Source: Caenorhabditis elegans (Eukaryota; Nematoda; Chromadorea; Rhabditida; Rhabditidae). From it: a stretch of DNA of 64,000 nucleotides. Each line of letters opens with the position of its first letter. The stretch's first letter is position 1. The stretch is taken from NCBI RefSeq assembly GCF_000002985.6, contig NC_003279.8, forward strand, positions 5,828,001 to 5,892,000, read 5' to 3'. A model generated the notes under the pieces. The model searched no databases and was not told where the DNA came from. It saw nothing but the letters and a program-made list of their open reading frames with translations. Shown here in pieces: positions 32,701 through 44,184 of the stretch. The translations under genes were made by a program, and so were the position numbers.

Positions 32701-34557
32701 TTGGAACAATAAATGGGGAATACTCCATATATGGATTCTGAAAGTTTCGACAAATGATTTTTTAAACAAATTGTTATCTTATTTCGAGAAAATAAGTTTT
32801 TAAAAACTTATATTTTTCAGATTTTCAGAAAGTTTTGGCAAATTGCCAAATTTTCCAAAATGTTAGATGTTTTAGAAATTTAGAGCAATATTGCATGTTC
32901 GAAGCCCTAGAAATAGAAATAGTTTAAATATAAATCTTATTAAAATTATTTCGTTCAACTAAATCATGAGAAATGAATACCACGACTATGAGAAGAAAAA
33001 TTTCAATTTTTGAAATACTATAATACAAAACAATTGGCATACACTACTTCACCATTTATTGACATAACTTTTGAATATTTCTAATTTATTGTAACTTCTC
33101 GACGCCATTTTATGTGCGTTTATTTTTATTTTTATTTTAGAAACTTCTAGCTGTTTTTTTTTCAAAAAAAAAAAAACAAACCGAATGTCTATGAAGAGTT
33201 CCAAAAATAGCAACTCTTGAATGATGTTTGGAATCGGCAATTTTAGTAATTCCATTGAAAACGTCTAAATTAACTTGCTGTCCATTGAGCCCATTTGTTT
33301 GAATATTCACAATATGTTGTCCTTTAACAGCCATTCCAGATAAATCATAAACTACTCCACCGATGAGTGCTCCCGTTTGGGCTTGGATTTCATCTGCTTC
33401 TACTGTTATTGATTTTTTCGAATTCAAAGCTTCAATTTTTTGATATTTCAGAAGAAAAGCATCCAATGCAAATGCAGCTTTTTCAATTGAATCATTTTTT
33501 TCTCCTCCATCAACAAAAACAATAACAATATCTCTTGCCCAATAAACTTGATCTTTTGCATAATCAACAAATGCTAACATTCTTGACATCATTCTACGTG
33601 ATTTCTCTGATCTTCCAAGTTGTACAACAATCATTTGTGCTTCTGCTCCATCATTTCGTGGTCCTCTAATAAATCCATACACATTTTCTCCATTCATTGG
33701 ATTTCCCGCCACTTTTGATCTCCATTTATGAGTGAAACATTCGAGGCCAAGATCAGAAAATATGGTGTGAATTAATTCTTGTTGAGACTTGGATCTGTAA
33801 TGAAAAATATTAAATATAAATTTATTGAATACAGAAAAAAGTGATAACTATTACAGGAACACAAAATCTTGAGAATGCGTATCGCACAGTATATTTGACG
33901 CGTAAAATATCTCGTAGCGAAAATTACAGTAATTCTTTAAATAACTACTGTAGCGCTTGTGTCGATTTTCGAATTTAATTTTTGTTAGCGACATTCAATT
34001 TTTTTACTATTATAATATTATATTATATTAGTTTTTCGTCATTTTTTGTGTGTTGTTTTTCAAATTATATTATTTTCGCTACGAGATATTTTGCGCGTCA
34101 AATATGTTGCGAAATACGCATTCTCAGAATTTTGTGTTCGCGTAATAAAACTGATTTTTTTTTGGTTATTTTTCAACTATTTTTTATTTTTAATCCTTTA
34201 ATCTTACTTTGGTAGATCACTGAATCTTCGATACAACTGAATTGCTATTCCACTTTTATCGAATTTTGGAGTCACTAATCCTGGCATCAAAGAGTGTTCA
34301 GATATCCTAAAATAAAAATATGAAACCTAAAACTTTTCAAAAAAGAAAATTAACCTTGTAACTTCCATATTCACTGGATCAAATAACCATTGTGCACTTA
34401 AATATGCTCCAATATATGCGATAATCAGGGCAACTTTCCGAAATTTTAGTATTTTGTCGAGAATTTTCGGCCGCGTTGTTCCTCCATCTTTTGATATTTC
34501 TAGTGCCATTTCTAGAAGTTTTAATTTTTTGTTTGTGAATTTTAAAAGATTCTCCAT
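29740..34557 (-). CDS. hpo-3: GPI transamidase subunit GPAA1 (Gaa1) homologue
   Basis: Eight exons (34355-34557, 34208-34306, 33182-33794, 32627-32737, 31918-32033, 31276-31620, 30732-30890, 29740-30124) give 676 aa in consistent phase. GPAA1/Gaa1 is the ER-membrane subunit of the GPI transamidase complex that attaches GPI anchors to proteins. The N-terminal anchor (KVALIIAYIGAYLSAQWLF) is followed by a large lumenal domain, recognisable by ENVYGFIRGPRNDGAEAQMI, RDIVIVFVDGG and NPYMEYSPFIVPMRALYTQA. A multi-pass C-terminal half follows, then an acidic Asp-rich tail. An SL-type acceptor at 34567-34568 lies about 92 bases downstream of an AATAAA for the preceding DHHC gene, so the pair may form an operon. 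The symbol is from memory of this locus. Confidence 0.9.
33856..34145. mobile_element. MITE-like inverted repeat in hpo-3 intron 2
   Basis: Arms of about 65 bases are inverted: aacacaaaatcttgagaatg...cgcgtaaaatatctcgtagcg on the left, and cgctacgagatattttgcgc...acgcattctcagaattttgtg on the right. The interior is a simple TATTA-rich spacer. This is the classic layout of a short C. elegans inverted-repeat element and has no coding capacity. Confidence 0.85.
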
Positions 34558-35029
34558 AGTTTCAATCTGAAAATCACGAAAAAAATATTCAACTGAAAAC
34601 TTGATTAAAACATCGATGTTTGGTTATAAAATTAAAATTGTACAAACGAAAGATAAAAGTTTATTTTTCATGCTTCGCAATTATAATGAGATACGGAGAA
34701 GAGAGAAATTAATAAATTTGAACTCGTCTTTGAAACAAGCTGGCGAAAAATATACTTATGACAAAGAAAAACAGAGCAATGTTTGATTAAGTAGAAACTG
34801 AGAAAAATATATGAAAATAAATTAATAATTAGAAGAAAACCACACAAGAATTTGAGATAACCCGTCATATATAGTTTTTTTACGATAAAAAATATTATAT
34901 CTACTTGGAGTATAAAGATGAATCATCTGCTGTGAAGAAGCTCAATTTTACAACGTCGAAATTCTGTCACTTCTGATAATTTCACCTTTTTTGCAATAAT
35001 ACATGTAATAAAAACAGATAAAACTAAAC
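34558..35029 (-). promoter_or_regulatory. Intercistronic region of a probable DHHC-hpo-3 operon
   Basis: On the minus strand, AATAAA (34660-34665) for the upstream DHHC gene is followed about 92 bases later by a TTTTCAG acceptor (34567-34568) ten bases before the hpo-3 ATG. That spacing is typical of SL2 trans-splicing in C. elegans operons. No additional gene is seen in this 470-base stretch. Confidence 0.55.
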
Positions 35030-36739
35030 TCAAACAGAATACTCGAAAGTTGGTCTCGCAACGAAAGGCATTGCTAACGGATTAAACCATCGAACACTGA
35101 ATGGTCCACCAAAAACAAGTTGCAAATTTTTCCATGCATTGTTCCGTGATCGTTCATCCTCGTCCAAATTTGCATTCCGACTGTAAATTTTTCATTTTTT
35201 ATTGTAAATTTAATTTGAAATTAGCTAAAAACAAGTTTTTAAAAATTCAATCATTGTAAACTTTTGCAGAAAACTAAATTTTGAAGTTTCCCAGACGCAA
35301 AATTATTTCCAATTGTTGCCCCAAAAAATACGGTAGTCGGTCTCGATGCGAGTCTTTAAATAGTATTTTAATTCCTAACTTTTCTCTCTCTCTCTGCAGC
35401 TTCCGAATGTTTATTGATCATGGTTTTCCTTACAATTTGATTTTATTGCTAAAGTGGAGTTTATTTTTTGTATAGCGAAAAATTATTCAAAAACTGATGA
35501 CAATCAAGCAGAAAGTTAGAGATTACGGTACTCTTCAAGGAAGCAAGCTTTTTGATTTTATCAAAAATCTGTCGTGTCGAGACCTGGTACCGTATTTTTT
35601 GCAAAAATCGAAAAATTTCGCGTCTAGGTGCACGGCCCGGCAAGTGGTACATCAGTGCAAATGCGCTTCACTGCACTCACAGGTTGATAGCTAGTTATGG
35701 AAAAAACTTCACGTAAAAAAATTAGAGAATTACTTTTTGGTCATTTTGTTTTTCAAATTTTAAAAAATGAACGTGTCGTTTTTGAGAAACACGCGTTAAC
35801 GCAGCCGAGCAGGCATACGGAATACGGTAGACAAATTGCGTACACGTACCACTTGCCGGGCCGTGTAGGTGATACATCCGCTATCCGAATTTCGGTGATA
35901 ACATATCAAAAATATATTAAAAAAATAACCTCCTCATCGACTCAATCGTTGTTTCATCGTTGCAAATCGACGATATTTGTGTTCCAAACATAACAGACGT
36001 GAAAATTGCAAAAAGAATCGACTCGAATAGTAGAAATATTAGAAGAAGCGTTGTTGCAGGAGGTGTTAGTGATGAACATTGCTGCCATTCAGCTCCAACG
36101 CACAATACGAACTGCCAAACACCCCAGTAGAGAGCATGCATTGATAAAAGAGCAATGTACATCTGAAAATTATTCAGCTTTTAGAATTTTTGTTATATTT
36201 TAATAGAGTCATCAAAAAACTCACTGTAAATAATACGAAAAACTTTTGATTTCCCTCTCCAACGCAATTATTAACCCACGGGCAATGATGATCCATTCGT
36301 CGTATACATCGTTCACAAACTGAGCAGTGATGTGCTCTATCTGGCTTAATACTTGCACATTTCTGGCATTTGTAGATAGTCTGTTGCCCATTGATTAATT
36401 GCATTCTTTCAATAGTTTCATCTGTGCAATCTCCCTTGGCAACGGCTCCAGGATCTGTTGTCATTGTCTGTAAATTTTAGATTTATAGAGAACTTATTTT
36501 AAAAACCCAACCTTAAGATGACTAATAACTGCTAATACACTGAACGATTCAAATACGATAAAATTGAAAATCGTATGAAACGGATATGTTTCCCACGAGT
36601 AGAGCATTACAAGGAATACACAGACTTGTCCGTAGAATACCAGCAACCAAGTGACCACGGCACACATGATTCCACATGGATCTCGCACGCACCATGATCG
36701 GCCACAGCAGTTCGTTTTCGTTTTGATGAATACTGCCAT
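35030..36739 (-). CDS. dhhc-3: DHHC-type protein S-palmitoyltransferase
   Basis: Exons 36512-36739, 36225-36467, 35930-36162 and 35030-35180 give 284 aa. DHHC enzymes transfer palmitate to cysteines of membrane-associated proteins. The zinc-binding cysteine-rich domain runs [20 protein letters not shown] through [20 protein letters not shown], with the catalytic DHHC at about residues 135-138. Two membrane segments precede it ([20 protein letters not shown] and the following helix) and two follow ([38 protein letters not shown]). The tail holds NPLAMPF, close to the conserved TTxE/NPxxxGxxxN-type segment. Resemblance is closest to the DHHC3/7 (GODZ) group. The start follows TTTCAG by four bases. 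It is probably the first gene of an operon with hpo-3. Confidence 0.9.
35628..35868. repeat. Inverted repeat in DHHC last intron
   Basis: cacggcccggcaagtggtac at about 35630 is matched by its reverse complement taccacttgccgggccgtg at about 35848, with about 200 bases between. Partly open plus-strand frames here are by-products of repeat sequence. Confidence 0.75.
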
Positions 36740-38762
36740 TTTACTGAAATCGTAATAATTTGATTGAGCTCAGATGCATTTTTCATAATGGTTTTCATAA
36801 GGCAATTGTTTTAAAAACTATAAAATTTTAATTCTAAATATAGGTTGAGTCACTGGCATATTTCAGTCACAGTTTTGGTATTCAAATTACCAATTTTCCG
36901 AAAATGTATACTTTTTGAGTAATTTCGATTATTGCTGATGTTACTAATTTTAGAATAATATTACAAAAACGTACTCATCGATATTGTTTCACACACTGTT
37001 CGCCTTCCATCAACTCGTGTGTCGACGTAACTTCTTCGTGATCTGAAAAATCTACGAATTGAGATAAAAAGAAACATAATAAAAATTAGGGATTTTCAAG
37101 GAACAGGAGTCTTCAATTTCGGTTGCCAAGCAATGTAAAAAAATCGAAATAAACAATAGTCAAGAAGACAAGGAAGACGGAACATAATGGGATGTTGGAA
37201 GAAAGCAAAGAATTCGAATCGGAGGAAACATACTCATAAATTAAATATGAGCATCCATTTTATTCGTTTGCAGAGGCTCGTTTAATTTCATTTTGGCAAA
37301 ACGGTTAGAAACGACATGTTTATATTTTAAACAAATTGAAATTAGGCAGAGGTTTAGTTTAATAATTGATTTTCAGCGCAAAAAAGGAAGGAAAAAAGTT
37401 TGGTTGTTTTGAAGAAAAATCTTGAAAATCATAAACCAATCTACATATTTTTTGTTGTTGATACTAAAACAATAATTGGTATTCGCATGTCGGTTAGATC
37501 AATTGAGTTACTCTAAAAACGGATACATGTATATCGATACATACTTATTTAGTCGAAAAAGATCATTTTCTATAAAAATTAATGAAATGAGCCCATGAAT
37601 ATTCAGAAGAGCGTATTTCGTAATGGAGCATGAGATAAGATAAGGAGTAGGAAGACAAGAGAAAAAATATCTACATGCTAAAATTGTGGAAAACATCTCA
37701 CTTTTTTTGGTTTTTTATAAGTAACGAAACACAGACCTCTTAAAAGTTTTGCTCTTAAAAGAACCAAAAAATCGAAATAAAACATTACATTTGAAACAAA
37801 GATCTTTTAACTTTAAAGATGAAATTTAGGTGTTGTTTCACACAAAAATTGAACGATTTATAGGAAATAAAGTGCATTCCGGAAATTAATAGTACCCGCA
37901 GCAATATTAATCTTTTTTAGAAGACATGAAGCTTTTTCGGTGCTCACATCTTCTCTTTTTCTTCGTTTTGAAGGAAAGGCGCTGGTCAGTGTTGAACAAG
38001 TGGACTGAAGGCGAGAGCACGGCGAATGTCTTGTCTGACCGTCTGAGTCTCATTGTTCAACACAGTCTCTTGTTACTTTTCTTACTCCGTTTTGATGACG
38101 ATAGAGTGGGAGACAAGACGAGTGCGTTCGGTTTTTAGTTGACGAGAAAGGCAAAAGCTACGAGACGGCGGGTTGTTGTATTTGAGTTTTTGTGTCTAAG
38201 ATAGAGGAAAATGATGCATCGTCTGAATTCAAAAATTTCCGTTTCAGATAGGAATTTAGAATACCAATCGTGTGTTCAAAAAGCGAGTGGTCTCTGAGTA
38301 AGTAATTCTCAATTTAAAGAGGCTGAAACTTCCTAAAAATCAAACATAAAATAATAAAAGAAAAATTTAATATTTAAAAACCCACAATGCAATGATATTC
38401 CACGTGAAGCCTTCGTAGAGTTGATTTTTTTCTGAAATGTTTTTTTTGTTAGTATAAATTCACGTGAATATCACGCCGAAAATTAGAAATTGGTTATTTT
38501 CCGATATTTTTGAATATTAGAGAAGTTTCTACTGGCTTACATAAAAATATTGAAAAGAAAATTAAGATCTCCATTTATTCAAATTACTGTTCAGATTTTT
38601 AAAAATCTCCGTTGGATAGTATTTGGGTCTTAGTATCATGAAGGATTCAAAGGAGATCTTTGTAGGATTAAAATAAAAGAAATAATTGATAAGGATTTTC
38701 AAAACAAAGAAAACAAAAACAAAATAAATTAAAACATGAGGTGAGCGAAAATATATCTTTCT
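36740..38762. other. 2-kb region between eIF4A3 and DHHC genes
   Basis: Holds the 3' UTR of the helicase gene and the promoter of the DHHC gene (both minus strand). A GC-richer patch at about 37960-38180 has short open frames on the plus strand but no splice-linked gene. No RNA gene is recognised. Confidence 0.5.
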
Positions 38763-40129
38763 TCAAATGATATCCGCAATATTCATGGGCATTTCGTCGA
38801 TTTGTGTCGAATAGTATTGCTCAATGTCTCGCAGAATTCTGACATCATCTTGCTTCACAAAGTTGATGGCGACTCCCTTGCGTCCGAAACGTCCAGAACG
38901 ACCAATACGATGAATGTATAATTCACGATTGTTTGGAAGATCATAGTTGATAACCTGAAAAAAGTTTTTACTGAATTGTCTATATTTCATGACAACTTTT
39001 TTTTGCTGGTTTTTTGCAAAACTAATCATTTTAATTTATTACAAATCGAGAAGAAACTAAAAAAAAATCTTACCAACGAGACTTGTGGAACATCTAATCC
39101 TCTCGCCCAAACATCAGTTGAAATGAGCACTCTCGTTGTTCCTGCTCTGAACTCTTTCATAACTTCATCACGATCCTTCTGTTCCATATCTCCGTGCATT
39201 GATGACACTGTGAAGTTGGCTTCCTTCATTTTATCCGTCAACCAATCAACCTTTCTACGGGTATTACAGAATAGTACAGCCTGTGTGATGGTAAGAGTAT
39301 CATAAAGATCAATAAGAGTGTCGAACTTCCATTCTTCTCTGTCAACTGCAACGAAGAATTGCTTGATTCCTTCAAGTGTCAGTTCATCACGTTTCACAAG
39401 AATTCTGATAGGATCTGTCATGAATTTACTGGTCATCTCTAGAATTTCATGAGGCAGTGTGGCTGACAGAAGTACGACTTGTGCTCCAGGTGGAAGATAT
39501 CGGTAGATATCGTACAACTGCTCCTTGAAACCTTTATTCAGCATTTCATCGGCTTCGTCAAGAACCAGAAGCTTGATCGCTCGGGTACGAAGATTACGAC
39601 GGCGAATCATATCAAATACTCGTCCTGGAGTACCAGAAACCACGTGTTGACCGTAATCCAATTTGCGAATGTCTTCTCCGAGATTTGTTCCTCCGATACA
39701 GGCATGACATTGAACATTCATATAGTCTCCGAGAGCAAGAACTACCTGCAAAATGTGTTTTTTATTGCAACTCTGTATTTATTATATCCATACTTTTTGA
39801 ATCTGGACAGCCAATTCTCTGGTTGGAGAAAGAATAAGTGCTTGTGTCTCTCGAACTTGTGTATCCAATGATTGAAGAACGGAAATTGAAAAAGTCGCAG
39901 TCTTTCCGGTTCCAGATTGAGCTTGAGCAATGACGTCACGTGCTTTAAGAATTGCTGGAACTGCTCTTTGTTGAATAGCCGATGGTTTTTCGAATCCATA
40001 GGCATAAATTCCACGAAGAAGGTCTTCTCGCAAACCCATTTTGTCAAATGTTGGAATAACATTTACTTCTTCAGAAGATTCGAATTCCACTGTTGCCATA
40101 TCATCTTTTTCTGCTTTTTTACCAGCCAT
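38763..40129 (-). CDS. eIF4A3-type DEAD-box RNA helicase
   Basis: Exons 39794-40129, 39074-39745 and 38763-38954 give 399 aa. It is a minimal DEAD-box ATPase with all motifs: a Q motif ([13 protein letters not shown]), Walker A AQSGTGKT (residues 70-77), [12 protein letters not shown] (175-178), SAT (206-208), ARGLDVPQ and [10 protein letters not shown] (about 351-360). The sequence is of the eIF4A-III subtype (for example [15 protein letters not shown] and [19 protein letters not shown]), the RNA clamp of the exon junction complex, rather than translation-initiation eIF4A. The extreme N-terminus is shorter than the human protein. I recall two eIF4A3-like genes in C. elegans and this is one of them. 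The start lies just downstream of TTTTCAG. An AATAAA for vpr-1 about 138 bases before that acceptor suggests operon co-transcription. Confidence 0.93.
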
Positions 40130-40874
40130 TTTGGAAAATCTGAAAAAAGATTAATTTTAAACATCACTCGAGTGACATTTTATTGTCGAGTCGCGTAAAT
40201 TTCCAGGTAAATACTCCGAGATAATACGGCGAAAAAATTCAAAAATAAAAATAGTTATTGGAAACCATAAACATCAAATTTTATTGTACCATATACAAAT
40301 CATGTGACTTAAATTGGTTGTTTCAAAGAGCATGGGGCTTTCTTAAAATCCATGGAGTCCTATATCAATCAATGGTTGTACACATAAAATAAATGAGAAA
40401 AGGTTGGGGGAACGGGGAACCATAGAATGGAAAATAAATAAATAAAATTCTTGATAATGGCTACCGGGTATGATGATAGGCAGTCACTAGACGGATCTAT
40501 GATGGTCTAGAAGACGCCGGGAAAAACGGAAAACGAATAAACAAAGGAAAGAAGTGAAAGTAGTTTGAGAAAAAGTTTGAAATTTTTGCGCGCTGCGTTC
40601 ACTAAAGAGGCAAGTATTCAAAATTTCAAAAAACCGAAAAGTTAAATATGTCAATTTACATTGCAGAAAATAACATTTTGATTTTTGAAATATTCAGAAT
40701 TTCGCCCTTGGCAGAGAAAAAGTTAGAAAATTTAGGATTTGAAGGTTAAATTTGATGAAAATCCGAATGGAGCAATGCTTGTGTGTTTTAATGTTTGTGG
40801 CAGCAAAAAAGCACGTGAATGATAGTACCACTAGTTACTTAAAAGTGAAAATGAAGGAAGAATTGATTCAGAAT
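40130..40874 (-). promoter_or_regulatory. vpr-1 3' UTR and probable operon spacer
   Basis: The only minus-strand AATAAA seen after the vpr-1 stop lies at 40280-40285. The helicase trans-splice acceptor is at 40140-40141, about 138 bases further. This gives a long (about 590-base) vpr-1 3' UTR and spacing compatible with an SL2-type operon. No gene is supported inside. Confidence 0.5.
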
Positions 40875-41947
40875 TTAGAAAAGACGGCCAACAATAAGCC
40901 CGATGAGCAAAGCGGCAACCGCAATAAGGAAAATTTGCAATGTTGGGTATGCACCGTCGACAAGAGCTCCATCAGAATGCGATTGTTGAAGCTTGCGGTT
41001 CTTCTGAAAATATTTTTTGTAGAAAATTGAACACATATTTTTTTTTCCAAAGTGTAATTAATTTTTTCAAATTTCTTTTCTGATATTACCTTGAGCATGA
41101 CTTCGATTTCTTGTTCCAATCCATGTACTTTCTTTTGCAATTCTTCTTTCTCGTCAACTGTCGATTTCAACGATTTGCGAAGGGAGTTAACGGTTCCATC
41201 ATGCGATGGTGTTCCAGAGTACGAACTTCCGAGCTCTCTGCAAATATTAGTTTTTTATTGAATGAAGTTTATGAAGGAAACAATAATTGTTAACCTTCTT
41301 TTAACCTCCATTATAAGTAAAAACTCACTGTGCCTGTCCAGAAGAAGCAAAACTATCCTCGTTCCTAACCGCAAAGGTTTTTGTATCATCTCCAGACGCT
41401 GGATCTCTCTTGTCAACGAAGGTGACCATAAGCTTGCTGTAGGTCAGCTCCGCTGGATCGATTATTTTCCAGACCGATTCCAAATCTGGCAGATCTTCCG
41501 AAGGCGCCACACACGATTGAACCATAAACTTATGTCGTCCTGCATCAGATGGAATTCCTTCCAGAGGTTGAAGCATTACTGTGATTTGTTTCGAGTCACC
41601 AGATTTCAGGAGGCCTAAAAAATCAAAATCAGAAGGTCAAAGTAAACTTCAGTTTTAAAAATCAACCAGTCTAACAGATAAGGTCTAAATACAAATCATA
41701 TTTTTCTTTTTGCGTTTAATTTCACTTTTTCCATATCAAATTGATTTCAATGCAAATAAATCCATCACTCACCAGAATTTGGACGAACACAATATTGCTT
41801 TGGAGCCGTTGTTTTCACTTTGAAGCACACTGGATTGGTTGATGTGTTCTTGAGAGTCATGTGTGATGTGACAACATCACTGAATGGGCCAGTGAACACG
41901 AGTTCACGATTTGGAGTCACTTGCAGAAGACTGTGCTTTTCAGACAT
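40875..41947 (-). CDS. vpr-1: VAP homologue VPR-1 (MSP-domain ER membrane protein)
   Basis: Exons 41773-41947, 41329-41614, 41090-41237 and 40875-41003 give 245 aa, the usual VAP length. The N-terminal MSP domain (residues about 6-125) contains NPVCFKVKTTAPKQYCVRPN, including the proline region mutated in human VAPB ALS8. A coiled coil follows (EKEELQKKVHGLEQEIEVML), and a C-terminal tail anchor (LQIFLIAVAALLIGLIVGRLF minus its last residue) ends the protein. VAPs sit in the ER and recruit FFAT-motif lipid-transfer proteins. In worms a cleaved VPR-1 MSP domain also acts as a secreted signal. The start is preceded by TTTTTTCAG. It is probably upstream of the eIF4A3 gene in one transcript. Confidence 0.95.
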
Positions 41948-44184
41948 TTTTTTGCTGAAAAAAAAAGTTAGTTCATATAAAATAATTATGTTAAAAAATA
42001 AAGATTGATAGGAAGTTTGGATCAAGGCGAAAGAATTAAAAATTGTTTTTTTTCTATTGGTATTTACGTACATCACAAAACCGAACACTAAACGAATATT
42101 TTTTCGATTTGCAATTTCGAAAAAGCTATAAAATGAAAAAGTCGCAGTGTATGTTCTAGCGTTATCAGTTTCTCTTGAGTTTTGGCCAGTGCTTAGTGCC
42201 TAGAGGCAAGCGTATTTGCTCTTGGCAAAACGAAAAACGAAAAAAAAATCGAAATCGTGTAGAAGTTATACAAATGCTTGTCTATCTTTCTAAATACAGT
42301 CTTCAATAATCTTGAATTTGAAATTTGAAAAAAATATGGACGAGTGTATTCAACACAGGTCATAAACAAAATTTAAACAGAAAGGCATCAAAAACGTTGT
42401 TCAGCCAGTAATTGAACGTTTGTCAATTGATAATCGGGGAGAGAAAAGTAGAGATGCAACTGATGGATGACCCGATACATGAAAAACACAACAAAAAAAT
42501 AATATTATTTCCTATATTTTAACAACGAATAAGTCCAAAACTGCACAGTATTGAACAAAGGTTGAACCAATTCGAGAAAATAACAAATTATATTGAAAAA
42601 TTATTCTGAAACGCTGTCAGATGACATGAATTCGGGTGAGACGTGGAGAGCGCACACGTTTTTCAAAAAATGTTGTCCTGAGAGATGCGTAAGAGATAAT
42701 AGACGCAGAAGGAAAAGTGTATCTACGTCTCTTCCCTCTCGTTGACTTATAATTCGAGTGTGTGAGTGTACGTGTGAGCGATGTGTGTGTGTGCGTTTGG
42801 TAGGGGAGGACGAGTGTGAGCGAAAATGGCTGTCCTGGAGAAGGAGAAACACGTTGTTGGAGACGAAAGAGGCACCGAAAAAACACAAGCATCGTGAAGA
42901 AAAAACGATGGGATAAGAGAAGAAGATGGAATAAATTAGGATGAGATGTTTGCTGGTAGAATGTGCAAAATGCACTCAGAGAAGATTAAGCTAAGGCAGT
43001 TCTATGCAATAAAATCTTAATTTTTGTATTCCCCAGGAGCCTATAAATTAACCTCCAAGTCAAAACAACAGACAATTGAACCTTTTTTTGAAAAACGAGA
43101 AGAGCTGCAGTTTAGAAATGTTCGATATTTAAAATTTCACTCTGATTGAAATCATTATTTGAGCTCATTTATGAAAAAGATTGAGACGGAAATTGAAAAA
43201 GTTGAGTTAATAGCCTTATGCGTCAGCGGAAGATTTGATCCATATGAAGAATATTAACAAGTCGCAGTATGTATATCTGATGAAGCTAGAAACAGAAGAC
43301 TTTTAGAATGAAAAAGACGTCCTCTTCTGCGTAAACAAAGTGCAAAGGACGGCGAATTTGAATGGAAGAGAGAGAGTGCAGACGCAATTAGAGCACCTCG
43401 GCTTGGTACTGCTTTAGACTTAGTTTCTCTGTTTTCCTGCCGTCCGGATGTGAGAACTCTCCATGACAACACAGATATTTCCCGTATCACACACTCATCG
43501 GAAACATAAGAGGGGGAGAAGGACAACTGGCTCCAACTATCAATCAATCGGGGTTATTTACACAATGATTTTTGTTCTTTTAATGTGCTAATAGAAGAAA
43601 TATACACAAACACATGGAAGTAATATTGGGGAATTTGCACTTTTCTAGAAAATTAAAACTTGAAGTTTCAGGCTGAGCAAAAATAGCTCAAATAACTCGA
43701 AAAAAACTCAGTGAATAACTATTTTTATAACCAGGTTATAGACTAGGCGAAAAGGTACAGAGAGAAGAAAAGTCCGAATTTGTGAAAAATCCCTATTATT
43801 CACCAAAAAACAATCTATTTCACTTTTTAGGAGCTTCGACATGTATTGTACACGAATAGCAACATATTTTTGCAAAATACGTCTCAATAAATATTTTTCA
43901 GCTAGATATTACAGCATTTTCAAACGGAAAACCAAAAAAATCAAAAGAAAAAGCTAAATTTAAAAATATGTTGCATGTGGCAATGCGCGTAAGCTTCGCC
44001 GTAACGTACGCAAACACCGCGCCTGTTTTTGGCGCAAAATTTGAAACACATTTTTTGCATTTCTCAATTTCAACGTTTATTTTTTCTCTGAATCACTTCT
44101 CGCTATTTAGTGTCTTTTTTTAAAGAAGGAAATCAACATTATTCCGTTTTGAACAGTAAAACCTTTATTTCAGACTGAAATTTC
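41948..44184. promoter_or_regulatory. Divergent region between vpr-1 and cdc-7
   Basis: 2.2 kb between two divergent start codons. It contains a GT-rich microsatellite near 42755-42800 and purine-rich stretches near 42640-42960 and 43340-43400. A GC-rich patch at 43980-44035 lies just before cdc-7 and includes the E2F-like site. Open frames at 42601-42975 and 43254-43547 are low-complexity pyrimidine-rich translations without protein character. Confidence 0.5.
44026..44040 (+). promoter_or_regulatory. E2F-type site upstream of cdc-7
   Basis: tttttggcgcaaaat contains the palindrome tttggcgcaaa, a textbook E2F/DP site (TTTSSCGC on both strands). It lies about 145 bases before the cdc-7 start and 130 bases before its trans-splice acceptor, which is promoter-proximal. 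CDC7 is a cell-cycle gene, so E2F control is plausible but inferred. Confidence 0.55.

Noticed and set aside
37926-38138. 70-codon plus-strand frame in the DHHC upstream region
   Set aside because: Starts with a hydrophobic run but has no splice partner, no poly(A) signal context and no recognisable domain.
42601-42975. 124-codon minus-strand frame
   Set aside because: Low-complexity Ser/Leu/Phe translation of a purine-rich non-coding stretch; no splice-linked neighbours.
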